The translations under genes were made by a program, and so were the position numbers. This document shows, piece by piece, positions 45,540 to 58,480 of a stretch of DNA of 64,000 nt; the first letter of the stretch is position 1; each line of letters starts with the position of its first letter. Under the pieces are notes generated by a model. The model made no database searches, was not told the DNA's origin, and saw only the letters and a program-made list of their open reading frames with translations. Origin of the DNA: Triatoma infestans (Eukaryota; Arthropoda; Insecta; Hemiptera; Reduviidae); NCBI GenBank assembly GCA_011037195.1, contig JAAEAF010000112.1, forward strand, positions 332,030 through 396,029. The letters are read 5' to 3'.

Positions 45540-46595
45540 CGACGTCTAATCGAGTATCAGTGTAGAATGTCTGTGTAAGTGTAGGCTGATAGAACATTCA
45601 GATGACGGGGTAGGGGGGGATTTATTCAAGGATGAGAGAGAGGTTACAGAGAACGACTATTTCCAATAGGAGGTTCAACATGGACTTGAATCAAATGTAA
45701 ATTAACCTAATCTGGACCGAATCATATCATCAAAATATATACTGTGTAAACGTTTATAGTAACAACATTTGAATTCAATTTTAATTAGATCAACGTTTAA
45801 ATAAATAATTTTTACTTTCTCTTATCACTTACTGTAAGAGTATGTAATATTTTGGAGAATTGAGTTTTTACAGGAACTACAGATTTTGTACATATTTATT
45901 TATTTATTTAATATATTTTTTGTTATTTTATTCACATCTGCGCAACATTCAAATCTGATAAGAACATTAAAGCTTAAAATAAATATAAAATAAATAAAGT
46001 TAAACAAAATAAATGGACCAGAAAATGGAAAATAAAAACTAAAAAGAAATTTAGTAAACAAGAAATAATAAAGATATTTATTTAATTCTACATGCATCAC
46101 TTAATAATTACATGAAATTCATGGATTACAGAACATTAATCCATTTAGAATCAATAGAAAATACATTCTGATTCTGAATTAATTTGTACTTTCTGTAATT
46201 GCTGTTTGCGAAATTATTGTAATCGTGTCATACTTTCTATATTGAGTTTTCACCATTAATTCACGAGATTTTGAGATTTCCTGAGTTCAGTTGTATTAGG
46301 ACGGAAAAAGAGATCAATCGTTAGACAATATTATAATACACAAGTATAATGTAAAAATGGATGGATCTTTCTTGCAGGACTCAGGCGAAGATTAGATGGA
46401 CAGAGGAAATGGACTTGCCTTGGATAACTTGGAAGAAGCCGACTGATACGTAGTATTTTATGATGAGATAGTAATTGTGGGAAGACTGTTCTTGAATTAC
46501 AGCGTAAGTCCCAGATGTCAAGCACTGTTGAAGGCCGCGGCGGATACATTGATACTTTCGGAAGTCTTCCAGGCAGTTCAACTTGTGGGAGGTGG
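45540..46595. other. No gene; M-repeat remnants
   Basis: About 45810-45840 and 46205-46290 (attgtaatcgtgtcatac, gagttttcacc, cctgagttcag) are short diverged M-repeat pieces. The rest was not recognised. Confidence 0.4.
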
Positions 46596-46600
46596 CAATG

Positions 46601-46819
46601 GTAACTTCAACATCAGAGACATTTTCCGTGGCAGCCTGCTTCATTTTTTGGTCATCGACCGGTTTCGGGCGTTCGCCCATCTTCAGGATGCGTTTATTGT
46701 ATCAGAGAGTGTGATAACACAGACTTGTACAGAGCAAACTTTGTACAGCAGGCTACCACGGAAAATGTCTCTGATGCTTTCCAGCTCTGCGGAACCAACC
46801 ATCACAGTAACTTCAACAT
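46601..46819 (-). mobile_element. Hammerhead snapback element with 13-bp target duplication, one arm shortened
   Basis: gtaacttcaacat at 46601-46613 and 46807-46819 bounds 193 bp. The left arm begins cagagacattttccgtgg and holds a hammerhead on the minus strand. The right arm (about 46743-46772) has the inverse but lost its hammerhead. The tail ctttccagctctgcggaaccaacca follows. It is the same family as the 61.4 kb element. Confidence 0.8.
46657..46686 (-). ncRNA. Hammerhead ribozyme motif, complete core
   Basis: Minus strand: CTGAAGA, extra T, gggcg-aa-cgccc stem II, GAAA, ACCGGT, C cut site. Stem I pairs catc (reverse of 46687-46690) with gatg (reverse of 46653-46656). The 30-nt core is identical to that at 13490-13519. 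Confidence 0.8.
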
Positions 46820-46849
46820 ATTGGACTTGATGGTTGATAAAGTAACCAT

Positions 46850-48155
46850 TTCTGCATCTAAACTGATGATTAGGAATGATGGAGGATGGTGAAATATTAT
46901 TTAGGCGGAATAGGAGCAGCTTCTCTAACACTTTGCCGATGATGGAAAGAAGAGACTAATAAATCTGTAAGAGGCAGGGTTGTTTTTTTGTTTGTTTGTT
47001 TTGAATTTTTTTGAGTCAGATAAGGTCCACGAAATCGTATGCACATAGTATGAAGGTATATTTGTGTGATGTAAGCATGAATTGTACTAGGCTTGGGCAA
47101 AATGTAGTTGCAGCCTCAAATTATAAACTAAAATTTCATTAATTATCAACTAAAAATATAACTGTAATCGCTTTTGTATTTTTATTTTTTCCAGCTAAGG
47201 TAGCTGAAAATCGTAACTGCAAGTAGTAATTGCGAAAATGTATTTGTAAGCGCAACTATATTCTATATAGTTATAAACTTGTGCATAAATTGCGTAAAAA
47301 GTATTTAGAAAGAAGTTTGTTAAGTAAAAAGTCAGCTGTTCTCTAACATAGATTTAATGATAATATAATATAACAAGTTTAACTTCTGGTAACACATAAA
47401 TCATCAGTTTCTTTGCAAAAAAATAACAAAATAAAGGAAAGGAATTCCCAATTGAATTTTTTTTTTAAGTAGCACTACCAGCTTTGAGACGTTAGATAAG
47501 TCTAACGAGAGGAGAAGCAGTTAAACGGATAATGAAGGGGACAGACGAAAAGGGGGAGAGTTGATTTGCAATTATTACCCTCATTATGCTCACAATAACA
47601 ATATATTATTATCACAAATGATATATTTATGGAATAAAGTAGATCCTAATTACCTTGACACAAACTCTATTAAAAAAAATAATATGGAAACCCCTGAAGT
47701 AAAGATAAATAATAACAAAATAAAAGAAATAGCGAATCGAAACTGAAAGAAAAATCCTATTTACATAGTTAACTGTTAAATTAAATGTCTCTGTTTATAT
47801 CTGCACACACACACCATGCAAATACATAAGTTAATTCGCATGTTGTTGGATTTGGATTCGTTTAATGAGTCCATGAGCCACAGTTTTATTATATAATTGA
47901 CTATGTTGCTAACAATCACAAGCAGTGTTTGCTTTGTGTTGATAGACGGAGATCGGAAATAGGCCGGCTAGTCAATTGCCAGTCTCTATTTGGTCAAAAT
48001 ATTTGAACTCATTACTAAGCGCCGGCCGGTCAGATTAATCTCGAGCTTAATCTGGCACATAATGCTCGCTCCAACTCACCATTCTTCTCAAGTGCCCACC
48101 TATCGCTCAGGTTGCCCCACTCGTCTCGCTTCTTACGTTGCTGTGTTGTGTTTGC

Positions 48156-48194
<39 letters not shown>

Positions 48195-49970
48195 GTCAAG
48201 GACAGAAGGGTCATTTACAATAAAGACTTAAGAGGTTCATGCCTTAATTCTCTTCAGTTCCACTTGAGGCTCCCTAAAATGAGGGTTTCTCCAAACTTGC
48301 TTATAGTGGACAGTACAATGACCGGAACATATCAAGGTTATCTGCGCTGGTAATAGTGTCATGATAGATAATACGAAGCATATGTACTATAAGGGAAACT
48401 TTCTGCGTTAAAACGTGATGCAAAAAATAAGTGTCGGACTTTAATTAAGTGAAGTCAAAATATTTGTTGTCAAAAAAAAAGGAAAATATCCTGAAATGAT
48501 GGTAAGGATGTTGAGCACAGGAGCACTGGACGACCTATTTTCTGAGAGATGTCGGCCTAACGATGGAAAATGTTTAGCAAAAATAATACCAATAGCAGGC
48601 TAAAGTTCGTGATTCCGGGATGAATTGTTGATTGGATTGCTTATGGTAGCAATGGTGAGTGGGCAAATATTCCACTCAAATCTGTTTCGTTCAAAATAGG
48701 CAAACCGCCAAAAAACTGAAAAAGAAATCAGCAAATGTGGGTTACGTTTACAGAGCGACAAAAACCGTTTATAGTTTCCAAGTTTTAATTTAATTTCTAG
48801 TTATTTATTCTAGATATTTATCTCAGTGTTCATTAATATTTGTTGATGAAAGTTTAATTACATAACATTAACAATTTACAAATGGATATAAGCGGGGTAA
48901 TTAGCACGCACATTAAACGCCATAACTTAAATTTGCGGCTATTTAGATTTAAAACAATATATATTCCTGTTTGATTAATTATGTTAAGGTTATGATTTAA
49001 GATAGACGTCTGTTGTATAGAAGTACGCGTTTATTAATGCCTAAGTGAATAGGATCCAAAGTATGTAAGTTATAAGGGAGCAGCTAAGGAAAGGTAGATT
49101 AAACGATAGATAATCTGTCGAAGTGTTGTATTTGATAGGTAGGTAGAGAGTAGAAGTTTATACGCACACCTATTGCTCTAACATTCGCTCACAGCGTTTG
49201 TTAGACGTTTGTGTCTTGCGTGTTCATTTGCACGGGAGCGAGGTGGCGGAGGAGAGAGAGTAGGTGATTAATTTAAAGTTTGTCTCTCCACATGTGACCT
49301 AGTTGTCTGTACAAGACAAGTAATAAGATGTCAACATCTAATTAGAACTTCCCCAGCAGTAAGGAAGGTGTTAACTATAATTATAAATATTTAGAACTTA
49401 ACAATAATTATGTATATTATATAGATAATTATCTTTTAGTATATTTAATTATTTAGTTGTCTATGTGATATAATGAAACTTAAAGTGGAAAATAAACATA
49501 TCTCCCAAGAAAGCTGAAAACCTTTGGGAAGCTTTTGGAGATCAGAATCCAATACGATTCTACGTGCACATGCGATGTTTTCATGACGACATTCGTATTT
49601 CGTTAAGCCATAGTAAAAATGGGTACTGAATATTACAAGCTGTAGGTTCAAGCCCAAGAGATGTATCGAGGAAACAAACTGAAGGGCTAGAGATCACGGT
49701 ACGCTAACAGCATATCTCGGCCACTCTCTAATCTCTTAGCATCATTATCCTCTCTAGTTCGCAAAAATATAAAACTTTTGGGTAAAAATATCATAAATGA
49801 GTGATATGATGATAACTTTCATCACTAATAACTTCTACCCAACCATTACACTCTAGGCGCACACAAAAATCATCATAATCTACAATGTAGCTAAACAATT
49901 CAAACAATATATCAAATCATCATCCAGGTGTCTACACCCAACATATGTAATATACATTTGCGAATATATA
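46850..49970. other. No gene seen
   Basis: Unrecognised, AT-rich, with a GC-richer patch at 47995-48140 (gccggccggtcagattaatctcg) next to the (GT)n run. No repeat-family match or clear exon was found. Confidence 0.35.
48157..48196. repeat. (GT)n microsatellite
   Basis: About 19 GT units with one GC interruption near the end. Confidence 0.92.
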
Positions 49971-50239
49971 TCATAAGCTACACTGCATAAAATGCTAATC
50001 CGCCGACCCATCTTGACCTATTTTGATGGGAAGACATTAGAGATATCTTCCGTGAGAGTGTAGTGGAAGAACGAAATGGAAAAAATAATAGTTTTGAAAA
50101 ACTGTTGAGTGAATTTTGACAATATTTAATGAAGCAGTTTTGGAAAATAAATAGTGAATTTACCTTCAAAAAGAGTGTATTTAGAGTCAGGTACTGAAAT
50201 ATAAGGTCATTGCAATTAAAGAAACAAAGGCACAAGAAC

Positions 50240-50597
50240 CCGTTAGGCCAACTCTTTTGTAAAAGAAAATCCCCCGCTAGAGAGGGCATTCCTTCAAGAC
50301 AGTCTGCATTCTGCTTTCAAAGCCAGAACACTTGCTTCAGGAATCGCTCTCTTAAACTCATGCCAGTGATAGAGAATTGCCTTTATTCTAGATACACATC
50401 ATTTATCAAGATGCAGTTGTGATATTGTAATGTATTTAAATTTACTTAGAGAATAATATATTTATTTTAAAAACAGTGATGATTTATTGATTATTACTAA
50501 TACTTCACTCTCTTAAACACATATACTTACAAGCCCTTTTACAAAACCGCTCATGCTACTACAAACATACAACACATCACACCAATAACATTTCAAT
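50240..50597 (+). mobile_element. LTR-like repeat, copy 2 (right half)
   Basis: Shares gcattccttcaaga, ccagaacacttg, catgccag, acaagcccttttacaaaa, ctactac and catcacaccaata in order with 33.46-33.85 kb. It ends where a hammerhead repeat begins (about 50599). No start was found. Confidence 0.45.
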
Positions 50598-50598
50598 A

Positions 50599-50720
50599 GC
50601 CTGCTTCTTTTTGTGGCCATCGACCGGTTTCGGGCGTTCGCCCATCATCAGGATGCTTTTTGTCAAACAATGTGATTACACAGATTTGCACAAAGCAAAT
50701 TTAGTTGATACACTGGTATT
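50599..50720 (-). repeat. Single-arm hammerhead repeat (ACCGGT family)
   Basis: tagcctgcttctttttgtgg, hammerhead, gatgctttttgtcaaacaatgtgattacacagatttgcac match the left arm at 61.4 kb. The second arm is missing. Confidence 0.7.
50622..50651 (-). ncRNA. Hammerhead ribozyme motif, consensus core
   Basis: Minus strand: CTGATGA (the most common natural core), extra T, gggcg-aa-cgccc, GAAA, ACCGGT, C. Stem I catc/gatg (reverse of 50652-50655 and 50618-50621). This is the best single candidate for an active ribozyme in the window, although its partner arm is gone. Confidence 0.82.
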
Positions 50721-50829
50721 TAAATGTTTTTGTTGGTGCCTAACCAGGTTAAGAGTGGTATTGGTAACTGAATCGGAAAAAACACATGTTTCGGTCTTTG
50801 AAGAGGCATATTATATCCTTTAAAAATGG

Positions 50830-52665
50830 AAACATCTAACACATGGAGATGTGTAACTTAAACTACGGTTTTTTGAAGGAGATTTATTTTATAATTAATT
50901 ATCCATACTATCTTACTATTATATTTATTTATTTATTTATAACAGCGCGAAATAACACTGTGTCAGCTGTGGGCTACTGTAAATCAAAAGTTATATTTTA
51001 ACACAAATATCAAAGATATTAATCAAAATATTCTACGTTTCAGAATCTTTTTTTTTTTTTATATAAATAACTTCACTAACTTGTTGCAACATTCTTTTTT
51101 TACTATCTCTTCTTTTTTTTCTCTCTCTCTCTGTTAAATATTAAAAGAAATGGAATGAGCGGGGGGAACGAAGCAGTTAAGGTGGGATTAATGCAAATGC
51201 AACGAAAAAAAGTCCTCGTGTTCTGCTTTACAAAGTAATTTAAAAAAAAAAAGGGAAACAGATATTAATTCTAAAGAGAAACTTGTCGGAAAGAAAGAAC
51301 TTTTGAAATTAAGGCCGAAAAATCATGAAAATTGTACTAGATTCAAACAAATCTTCAACTTAGATGGAAAAGTATTGTCATTGTTATTAAAATAAATTTG
51401 ATTATCTTATGACATAAATAGGAGTTTTCCCCGTGGAACAAATAAAATTTTCTCTTACCTAGCATTACTTAACATAACAGATAGGTATTTGCAATGGTAG
51501 CAGGAAACAGTGAGGAACGTTGAACGGTGACATGATGAAAATGAGAACATTTAGGGTTTTACTAAGTAAGAATAGTAGAGCGACTGAGCATTGAGTGAAT
51601 AATTAATGTGATATAGCGAGATGAATTAGTATGGTGGCGTAATCATATGAGTCGTTTGATGAGTGATGTAATAATAGAATTTTTGTTTGTTCTATTGGTG
51701 GTGAGCTATTGCGGCTAACTTGATGAAGTTTAATGGCTAAAGTTGATGTTGAGACTCTTTTTTATTCTTTATAGTTTATCTGACGACTGACTCTTAAGCC
51801 CCTCAAATGGTCAGCTTTATTCAATTTCTCTTACCACTAGAGACAGCTTCTAGGTGAGAGACGACTGTAAGAGTTGAAGCCTAATCGCCAGTACAATGTA
51901 TTGTGGGCGTGCAGACAATAATAATAAAAGAATGCGGGCTTTGAAACTGAGTAGTGGCACCTTGATGCGGTTCCTGATAGAACTATTGTGTCCAACTTTT
52001 GTACGGTGCAATTACTCTCGATTGTACCATTACATATTCCTTTCAAAACATTGTTGCTTTATACAGCTACAAAACTTGAGAAATAACGGATTAAATCCAT
52101 GTTCATATTTCACAGACAACAAGAATATAATATGTTTTGACCTTAAACACTTTAGTTCTCAAATTTTCTTGTTTCTATGTGTCGCATCGTATAATACATA
52201 TCAATGTGGACTACACATGGCAGAGAGCGTCGCATTGCTTTCTTGGACAGTTGTTCTAATATTTTTTTATTTCAGTTTGTTTTCTTCGAGCCAAAATAAA
52301 GCTAAAACGTTAAGAATGGGCATCTGATTGCATTCAAAAATCTGATCCGATTATAGTATTTGCCATATTTTCTTTTGTCAGATAAACAAACATAAACATT
52401 TTATGAATTTATTATTAAACAATTCCATGATTATTCACTTTATCATAATTCCCAAAATTTCAATTTATAAAATTCAATTCCCAAATTCCAATTCTAATTT
52501 TTGGAGTTTAATTTGTCGTTAAAAGTTATTGAATCACCTAGTTTATTAAATGAGACCGTTAAAACCAGTTTATTACTTAGTAACCGTAGAAAAAAAAAAT
52601 CGCTTACACAAAATTTCAATTCCACAAAATGATAAAAACCATTTCTCATGAAAAAGTATTTCTAT
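50830..52665. other. No gene assigned; one long chance-like frame
   Basis: A 143-codon frame at 51896-52327 has no recognised domain and AT-driven composition, so I do not call it a gene. T-rich runs lie at 51045-51130. Confidence 0.3.
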
Positions 52666-52672
52666 GTTTAAG

Positions 52673-52900
52673 TATTGTCTATGTTTTATTGGGGCGGGTG
52701 TTGGTGTATTGGTTATGAGCATGGACTTGTAAGTGGGAGGACCCCAGTTCGAATCCAGCGTATAACTAAATTTTATATTTGTCTAAAAAACGTTAATAGT
52801 AAAGTAGGTGCTTCCGCTCCCGTCCACGACACCTAATTTGGTAGTTGGACGTTAAGCCCGCCTGAAAAAATTGGCATTACTTTTATTGTCTATGTTTTAT
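52673..52900 (+). mobile_element. Family B SINE with 17-bp target duplication
   Basis: tattgtctatgttttat at 52673-52689 and 52884-52900 bounds 194 bp. Head ggggcgggtgttggtgtattgg, box B agttcgaatccagcg; 3' end gttggacgttaagcccgcctgaaaaa and a short remainder. It is the reference copy for family B in this window. Confidence 0.88.
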
Positions 52901-52904
52901 ACTA

Positions 52905-55310
52905 ATAAGGTAATGTCTATTTCCTTCCAGGGCATGTGTAAATGTTGGCAAGACTGAAAGAAAATGAATACAACATACACACACACACATTACTGAGACT
53001 TATATTCAGAATTTATATTTTACAAAACTAGAGAGAAGAATAACTGTAAGAATGGTTTAGAGTGACGAGCGAAGAGTGGGATTAGAAGCTTAGAATTGTA
53101 GCGTTGGCAGTTTACATCTATTGCTTGTTCTAACAACTGTTTAGCTACCTGACTAGCTAATAGTGAATCTAAGGGCTTGAAAGCTTCATAAGGGTTTTCT
53201 GTAGATATTTAAGTGAAGACTTCTTCTACTAGTTGATATCAATTGCTGCTTACTGTAACTCTTTGAGAGTTGTGTTGTAGAATCATTGATATTCTTTGTA
53301 GACGCTACTTCATTGTTTCCTGACTTCTTCATTGCTTGTTTGAATGTTGCTTTTTTTGACTTCTAGAGAGTGATATTTAGACAAAAGTAAAGCTTCTTGA
53401 CAGTTGCTTTTAGACTGACAGGCGGCGAAACTAGCGAACTTTTATATTATTTTGTGTAGTTCGGGGTGAGAGTTTGGCGCAGCTCGGTGCTGGAAGATTG
53501 GTGGTTGAAAGTTGGAGCCTTATAAAATCTAAGTTAATTTCGAAAAGAGAGGCAACAAATGCTTACAGAAAGTATCGCTGGCAAAGGGAAATGCAGACCA
53601 CTTTTTTGATTAAATATTGTAGGTTTAAATAATTAGTATGTACTACCTCATCTTATTACATTTTCAATCTTGTAATATATTCCTATTTTTTCAAGAAAGT
53701 TTTAGGTCCTCCTATCGATCAGTGGTCGTGGACAGAAGCGGACAGCAAATACATTTTACGAAATATTAATTATTTAAATGCATCAAACAAAATCAAAGGA
53801 CAGGATTGGAAATCAAGCCAGTTATACACTTCTGCTTGCCGGTTCACGCCTCTAACCACTAAGCTATCGTGGTGCCTATCTATATTAACGCAAAACAAGT
53901 ACACCAACAAACTTCTCTGCCAAATAATAATATTATTTGTTCTCTCAATAAAGTGGGATCGCCCTCTAATAAAATATACCATAAAGAGAAAAAACTGAAT
54001 TGGAAAGAAAGCCCAGAAATGCTCTGCTTCTTTAAATTCGATATGTATCTTACCAGAGGAATCTATGTGCTATTGCTACCTCAATTGCAGCCTTAATTAA
54101 CTTACGTCCCAAGCAATTTGCTGTCCAAATGTAAATGCTAAAACCACATGATACTTCCATATGAAAGATCTAAATGTTTAAGCTTTAAGATTTCAGCTTT
54201 TGACAGATATGCGAAACATTTTACTGCAACAAACTTAGCGTAATAATAAGTTACTAACAATCTGTTTAGTGTACTTAATTTATTAACAAAATCCAGATAA
54301 TGGTATAGCCCAGAAGAAAAATATCCAGCACTTTTTAAAAAGTTTTATCAAACAAAGATCATGGAGTAACAATGTTATCACCATTGTTCGGCAAGTTTAG
54401 AATGGAGCTTATCTGCATGTCCGGGCTAGTAGGGGTTGATTTATTTGGTGAGTGGGGAGGTGTTACTATAACGTTTTAGTAGAAGAAGGAAGGAAAGGGG
54501 TTACAAAAGGAAGAAGGTGCAGTGATTTAATGCTCAATGCTCCAACGTCAAAACAGAAAATTAGTTAGTAACTACAAACTAAAGAGAGGTGATAGAACTG
54601 TATGCATTAAGTGTAACTTATTCAATAGATAGGTATCAGCACTGAAATCTGTAAATCTGTTAAATATTTTAGTATTTAATTCTATATCTGAACAAAATTA
54701 ATATTTACTGAATGAATGAATCTTTTATTGGTTCGAAAATGAAGTAAATAAATGAAGCAGCATTTATTTATATTTTCACATTGACAAGCCGATAAACTCC
54801 ACTTTCATTTTCGATTAATTCTTCAGGTATTAAATTATTAATTTTTCTCTCTGAAATTTCTTAATTAATTTTAAATTTCTCCAAAGATAAAAGACAATCT
54901 CTTTCTTCTTGCTCTTCTTTCTAAATTCGTGATAAATTAAATAATTATTATAATTATTGTCTATTCTAAAAGAAATAACAATATTGTATTGTTTTATTTT
55001 TTAAAGAAATTTCATCATAAAGAAATAAGAAACAGAGAGACCAGAAAGAACTTCTCTAAAGGCCGGATCAACAGGATATGGCCGCATTCTTTGAATCACA
55101 GCTACTAAAAATAAATTTTTGATATGAAAAAGTAAAAAATACTATTTTTTAACTTGAAAATCAGTAAAAGTTTGAACAAAGTTAATCTAGTGAGAGGAGA
55201 ACTGCTTTTGGCTCCTTACTCATTAGTGTCCATAAAATAATTAATTAGAAATAAATTGCGTAAAAACACCTTCATAAAACCTTCAGCCAGTCTAATTCAG
55301 TAAGAGTATC
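52905..55310. other. No gene seen
   Basis: AT-rich spacer with several short frames, a (CA)n stretch near 52976-52990 and no repeat-family match. Confidence 0.35.
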
Positions 55311-55373
55311 ATCAACCTTAAATTTTATGTCAGGTATTTTATCCATTGTAGCATGCATATTCATTTGGTTCCT

Positions 55374-55403
55374 GACTGGTTTCGGATTTTCATCCATCCT
55401 CAG
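55374..55403 (-). ncRNA. Hammerhead ribozyme motif
   Basis: Minus strand: CTGAGGA, extra T, stem II ggat-gaaa-atcc (four pairs, GAAA loop), GAAA, then ACCAGT in place of ACCGGT, and C. The core is intact, but the self-complementary stem III has one mismatch. Confidence 0.65.
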
Positions 55404-55533
55404 TGCAAATTCACCAAGTTCGTGTAGAACCTTATAACCTCCCCACATGTGTACAACCAACAATCAACAAGTGTAAGTGTAACAGAAACATTACGTTGAA
55501 GTGAACTCTTTACACGATCTTGGTGAATTTGCT

Positions 55534-55556
55534 CTGATGATAATCCGAAACCGGTC
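55534..55556 (+). ncRNA. Hammerhead motif lacking stem II
   Basis: CTGATGA is followed by only taatcc, then GAAACCGGTC. Seven bases of stem II and its loop are deleted, so it is almost certainly inactive. Stem I still pairs atttg (55527-55531) with caaat (55563-55567). Confidence 0.6.
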
Positions 55557-55649
55557 AGGAACCAAATGAATATGCATGCTACGACGGATAAAATACCAGA
55601 TATTATCCAGCAATGCGGACCCATTCACATATTAAATTTTATGGTTTGA

Positions 55650-56120
55650 AGGAATAGTGAACTTCCATAAGAAAGTTATGAAGCCCGAATGAAAGTCTCT
55701 CCTGGGTAGGTTTTAATCAACTTTAATCACCAGGCAGTTCATAAGCTAAGATTTAATACAAGAAAGTATATTTGAGATATTACAAAACTTCTTGAAGAAT
55801 CCCTTAATTCACAGAAATTGATAAGAATTGATAGGAGTGAAAGAATGGAAGAACATGTTAAAACATTATCTTAGAGTGATAAGAATATGAACCTCTCTAA
55901 CAGCCTTATATAATTATATTTTTCTTGAATAGAATTACATTTTTTCCCGACGTTCCGACAATCTGCGACATAAATGTGACTAGTAACAACAGAGTTACAA
56001 AATAAAATAAAAAGCTTAATCTGGACATACCTTTGAAACTGGTGTTTAAAATGCTATATATATATCACATCTTGCAATAGAGGTTGGTAAATCTAATTTG
56101 ATGGACATCCATAATGTTTA
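55650..56120. other. No gene seen
   Basis: Spacer DNA; nothing recognised. Confidence 0.3.
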
Positions 56121-56126
56121 ATAATT

Positions 56127-57441
56127 AAAATTTCTGTATATTATTATTGTAATTCGGGTGCCTAATGGCGCGGGACCTAAGCCCCGAGACCCCCCTATCC
56201 CCTTAATGAATCTCTCCCGGTAGCTTACCGGTTAATCTACAATGTCCCAAGATATCCCGAAACTCCATCTCGCGCAGACAATCCTACGAGAGTGATGCCC
56301 TCCCAAAAACATGAAACCTAGTTCCAGCGAAACGGGGACACTGACAAAGGTAGGGTACACCGTTTCCCTGACTCCTTCGTCACAGTTCTTACAAATGGGA
56401 CTAGACGTCCTCCCTATATTAAACAAGTGTCTGGACACCCAAGTGTGTCCAGTCACTCCCTATCAGGGTCCTCAGAACCCGTCCTACTAAGGGACAGGAG
56501 ATACTCCGAAGTTCCCTGCCTACTTGTCTTTATAAATCTTTTGGCTTGGGAGGCACCCAGCGTTTCTCCAAAACTTTCGTCTCCCAAAGTCTAATCTGTT
56601 TGTCACGAAACGTCTTTGTGACAGCCAGGGCTGGTTCAGGACCGCAAAATGGTTGAGATGATCCTCCCTAGCCAACTGGTCTGCCCTCTCATTCCCCTCT
56701 ATTCCCGCGTGTCCGGGTATCCAATAGAGGCGCACCGTACCCCTCCGAGCTAAAGCATTGAGCTTCCTCCGACATTCTCCCACCAATTTCGAACTCCACC
56801 AAGGTAACCCAAGGTAACATTCTGGGGTACCCTTTCATTGCCTCCCCCGTTACCACGAACTGAAGAGGGGTTAGCCCCAACAGCATCTCCAATGCCACCG
56901 TCGGTGTCGTTCTCATCGTGCCAGTAATAGCCAAACAGGCCGTGCGCTGCACTCCTAGCAATTTCTTGCTGTTCCTTCCCACCAAGGTACCAGACCACCA
57001 TGCCACAGCGGCATAGAGTATCCTTGGCTTCACCAGCTTCTCATAAATCCAGTGGATGCCTCGGGGGTTAACTCCCCAGGTCTTGCCCACTAATCTCCTA
57101 CACTGCCAGAAAACCTTCTGTCCCTTCTCACATACATACTCAATGTGAGCCCGCCAATTCAACGTATTGTTGATGAGGACTCCCAAGTATTTAACCTCCC
57201 TGCAAATTGGCACTTCCTTGCCGAAGATCCTGGGTCTCCCAAGCCCTTCAGTTTCCTCTTCCTGGTATAGAGAACTAAGGAGCTTTTGTCCGGATTGACG
57301 GACAAGCCGTAGTTCCTACACCACTGCTCCACGTAAGATAACGCAGACTGTATCAAGTCACTCACCACACTCAGATGCTTCCCTGTGATTAGGATTACCC
57401 CATCATCGGAATACATCTGCAGGTACGAAAATTTCTGTATA
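56127..57441 (-). mobile_element. LINE fragment with reverse transcriptase end and RNase H, 14-bp target duplication
   Basis: aaaatttctgtata at 56127-56140 and 57428-57441 bounds 1287 bp with an (AAT)n 3' tail. Minus-strand frames: MYSDDGVILI (the YxDD catalytic box of reverse transcriptase, here YSDD) near the 5' truncation, then VKYLGVLI, then a thumb region with ITGTMRTTPTVALEMLLGLTPLQ, RNase H with VRLYWIPGHAGIEGNERADQLA, and a C-terminal CKNC zinc piece. Frame shifts divide it into at least four frames. This domain order fits the LOA/R1/I group. It is the largest LINE piece that still has part of the polymerase. Confidence 0.88.
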
Positions 57442-57663
57442 AGTGTACTACTAAAAAAATTTTACAATTTGTATTTCAGATTGTATAAATTAACAATTGA
57501 AAAATAATCTTCCCTTTAGAATGACACGCAGTGTCGGAACGTCGGGAAAAATGTAATTCTATTTAAGAAAAGTATAATTATATAAGGCTGTTAATGAGGT
57601 TCATATTCTTACCACGCTGCATAAATTAATAATATATCAAACAGCCATAAATTTTAACAACAT

Positions 57664-57850
57664 TCATAATCTCAGAGCTTTCTCAGTGTACTGCCAACCA
57701 CCGAGCAGTACTCTCTCGTTACAGACAACACGTCCATCACCGAACATTGGGCTGTAGAGGCTGCTAGGAAGAAAAAGACTAAGAGCAGCACAGCTATACT
57801 CAAACTTGGGATCTCCGCAGTGTGCTAACCTCTGAGCTAATCCCTTCTCT
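57664..57850 (-). mobile_element. Diverged family A SINE
   Basis: Minus-strand gaagggattagctcagaggttagcacac, ctgctgctcttagtctttttcttcctagcagcctctac and aacgagagagtactgctcgg. Box B is degraded (caagtttgagtatagc). Confidence 0.75.
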
Positions 57851-57899
57851 GGCGCTACTGTTTTCATAAAGCACATCTCAACTGTGTAATACCCTCTCT

Positions 57900-58470
57900 G
57901 TCATGTCCACTTGTTCTGAACAGGCGAATTTACTACAATCTTCAACCATATAGTTTCCCTTTTACCGCTTCTATGTATAACTAACTACCTGCAGAAGCTA
58001 CCAAAAATCATATAAAAGCTCAGGATTGTCAGAGCTTATGTCAACCTAAATTTAACCTACCACTTTCAAGAAGTAATCAACTATCATCCCTCAGAGCTCT
58101 ATGAAGAAGCTTCTATATATGCCAGAAAGTTCTTACCAATTTGCTAACCTAGACTTTCCACTAGTAGAAGTTTATTCATTTAATAACTATATTTCCTTAA
58201 GAATCTATTTACCAATAGTAATTTGTCATACTCATACTCATAATTTGCCATTTTATATTTTTACCAATATATGACAAATAATATCTGCATTATAATCTGC
58301 ATTATTGAAGATAACACATTTAAACAAGCAATAAAACATAATCATTATTTTAACTGCACGGTACAACAGCAAATGTTGCTTTATGGGACAGCTGTAAACA
58401 AATTTTAATGTCAAATTATCACAATATGATATACTCTCCACTAATACAATCTCATATAAATATTATTATT
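57900..58470. other. No gene seen
   Basis: Spacer ending in an (att)n run next to the LINE fragment. Confidence 0.3.
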
Positions 58471-58480
58471 ATTACAGGCC

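Larger units (their letters stand above)
55318..55643 (+). mobile_element. 302-bp hammerhead snapback element with 12-bp target duplication
   Basis: ttaaattttatg at 55318-55329 and 55632-55643 bounds it. The arms (about 55330-55450 and 55465-55598) are inverted copies with a hammerhead each. A tail of about 33 nt (gatattatccagcaatgcgg...) follows the right arm. It belongs to the family of the 18.7 kb element but is far shorter, having a small spacer. Confidence 0.82.

Noticed and set aside
51896..52327. 143-codon open frame
   Set aside because: No recognised domain, AT-driven composition, no splice or conservation signal; reads as chance.
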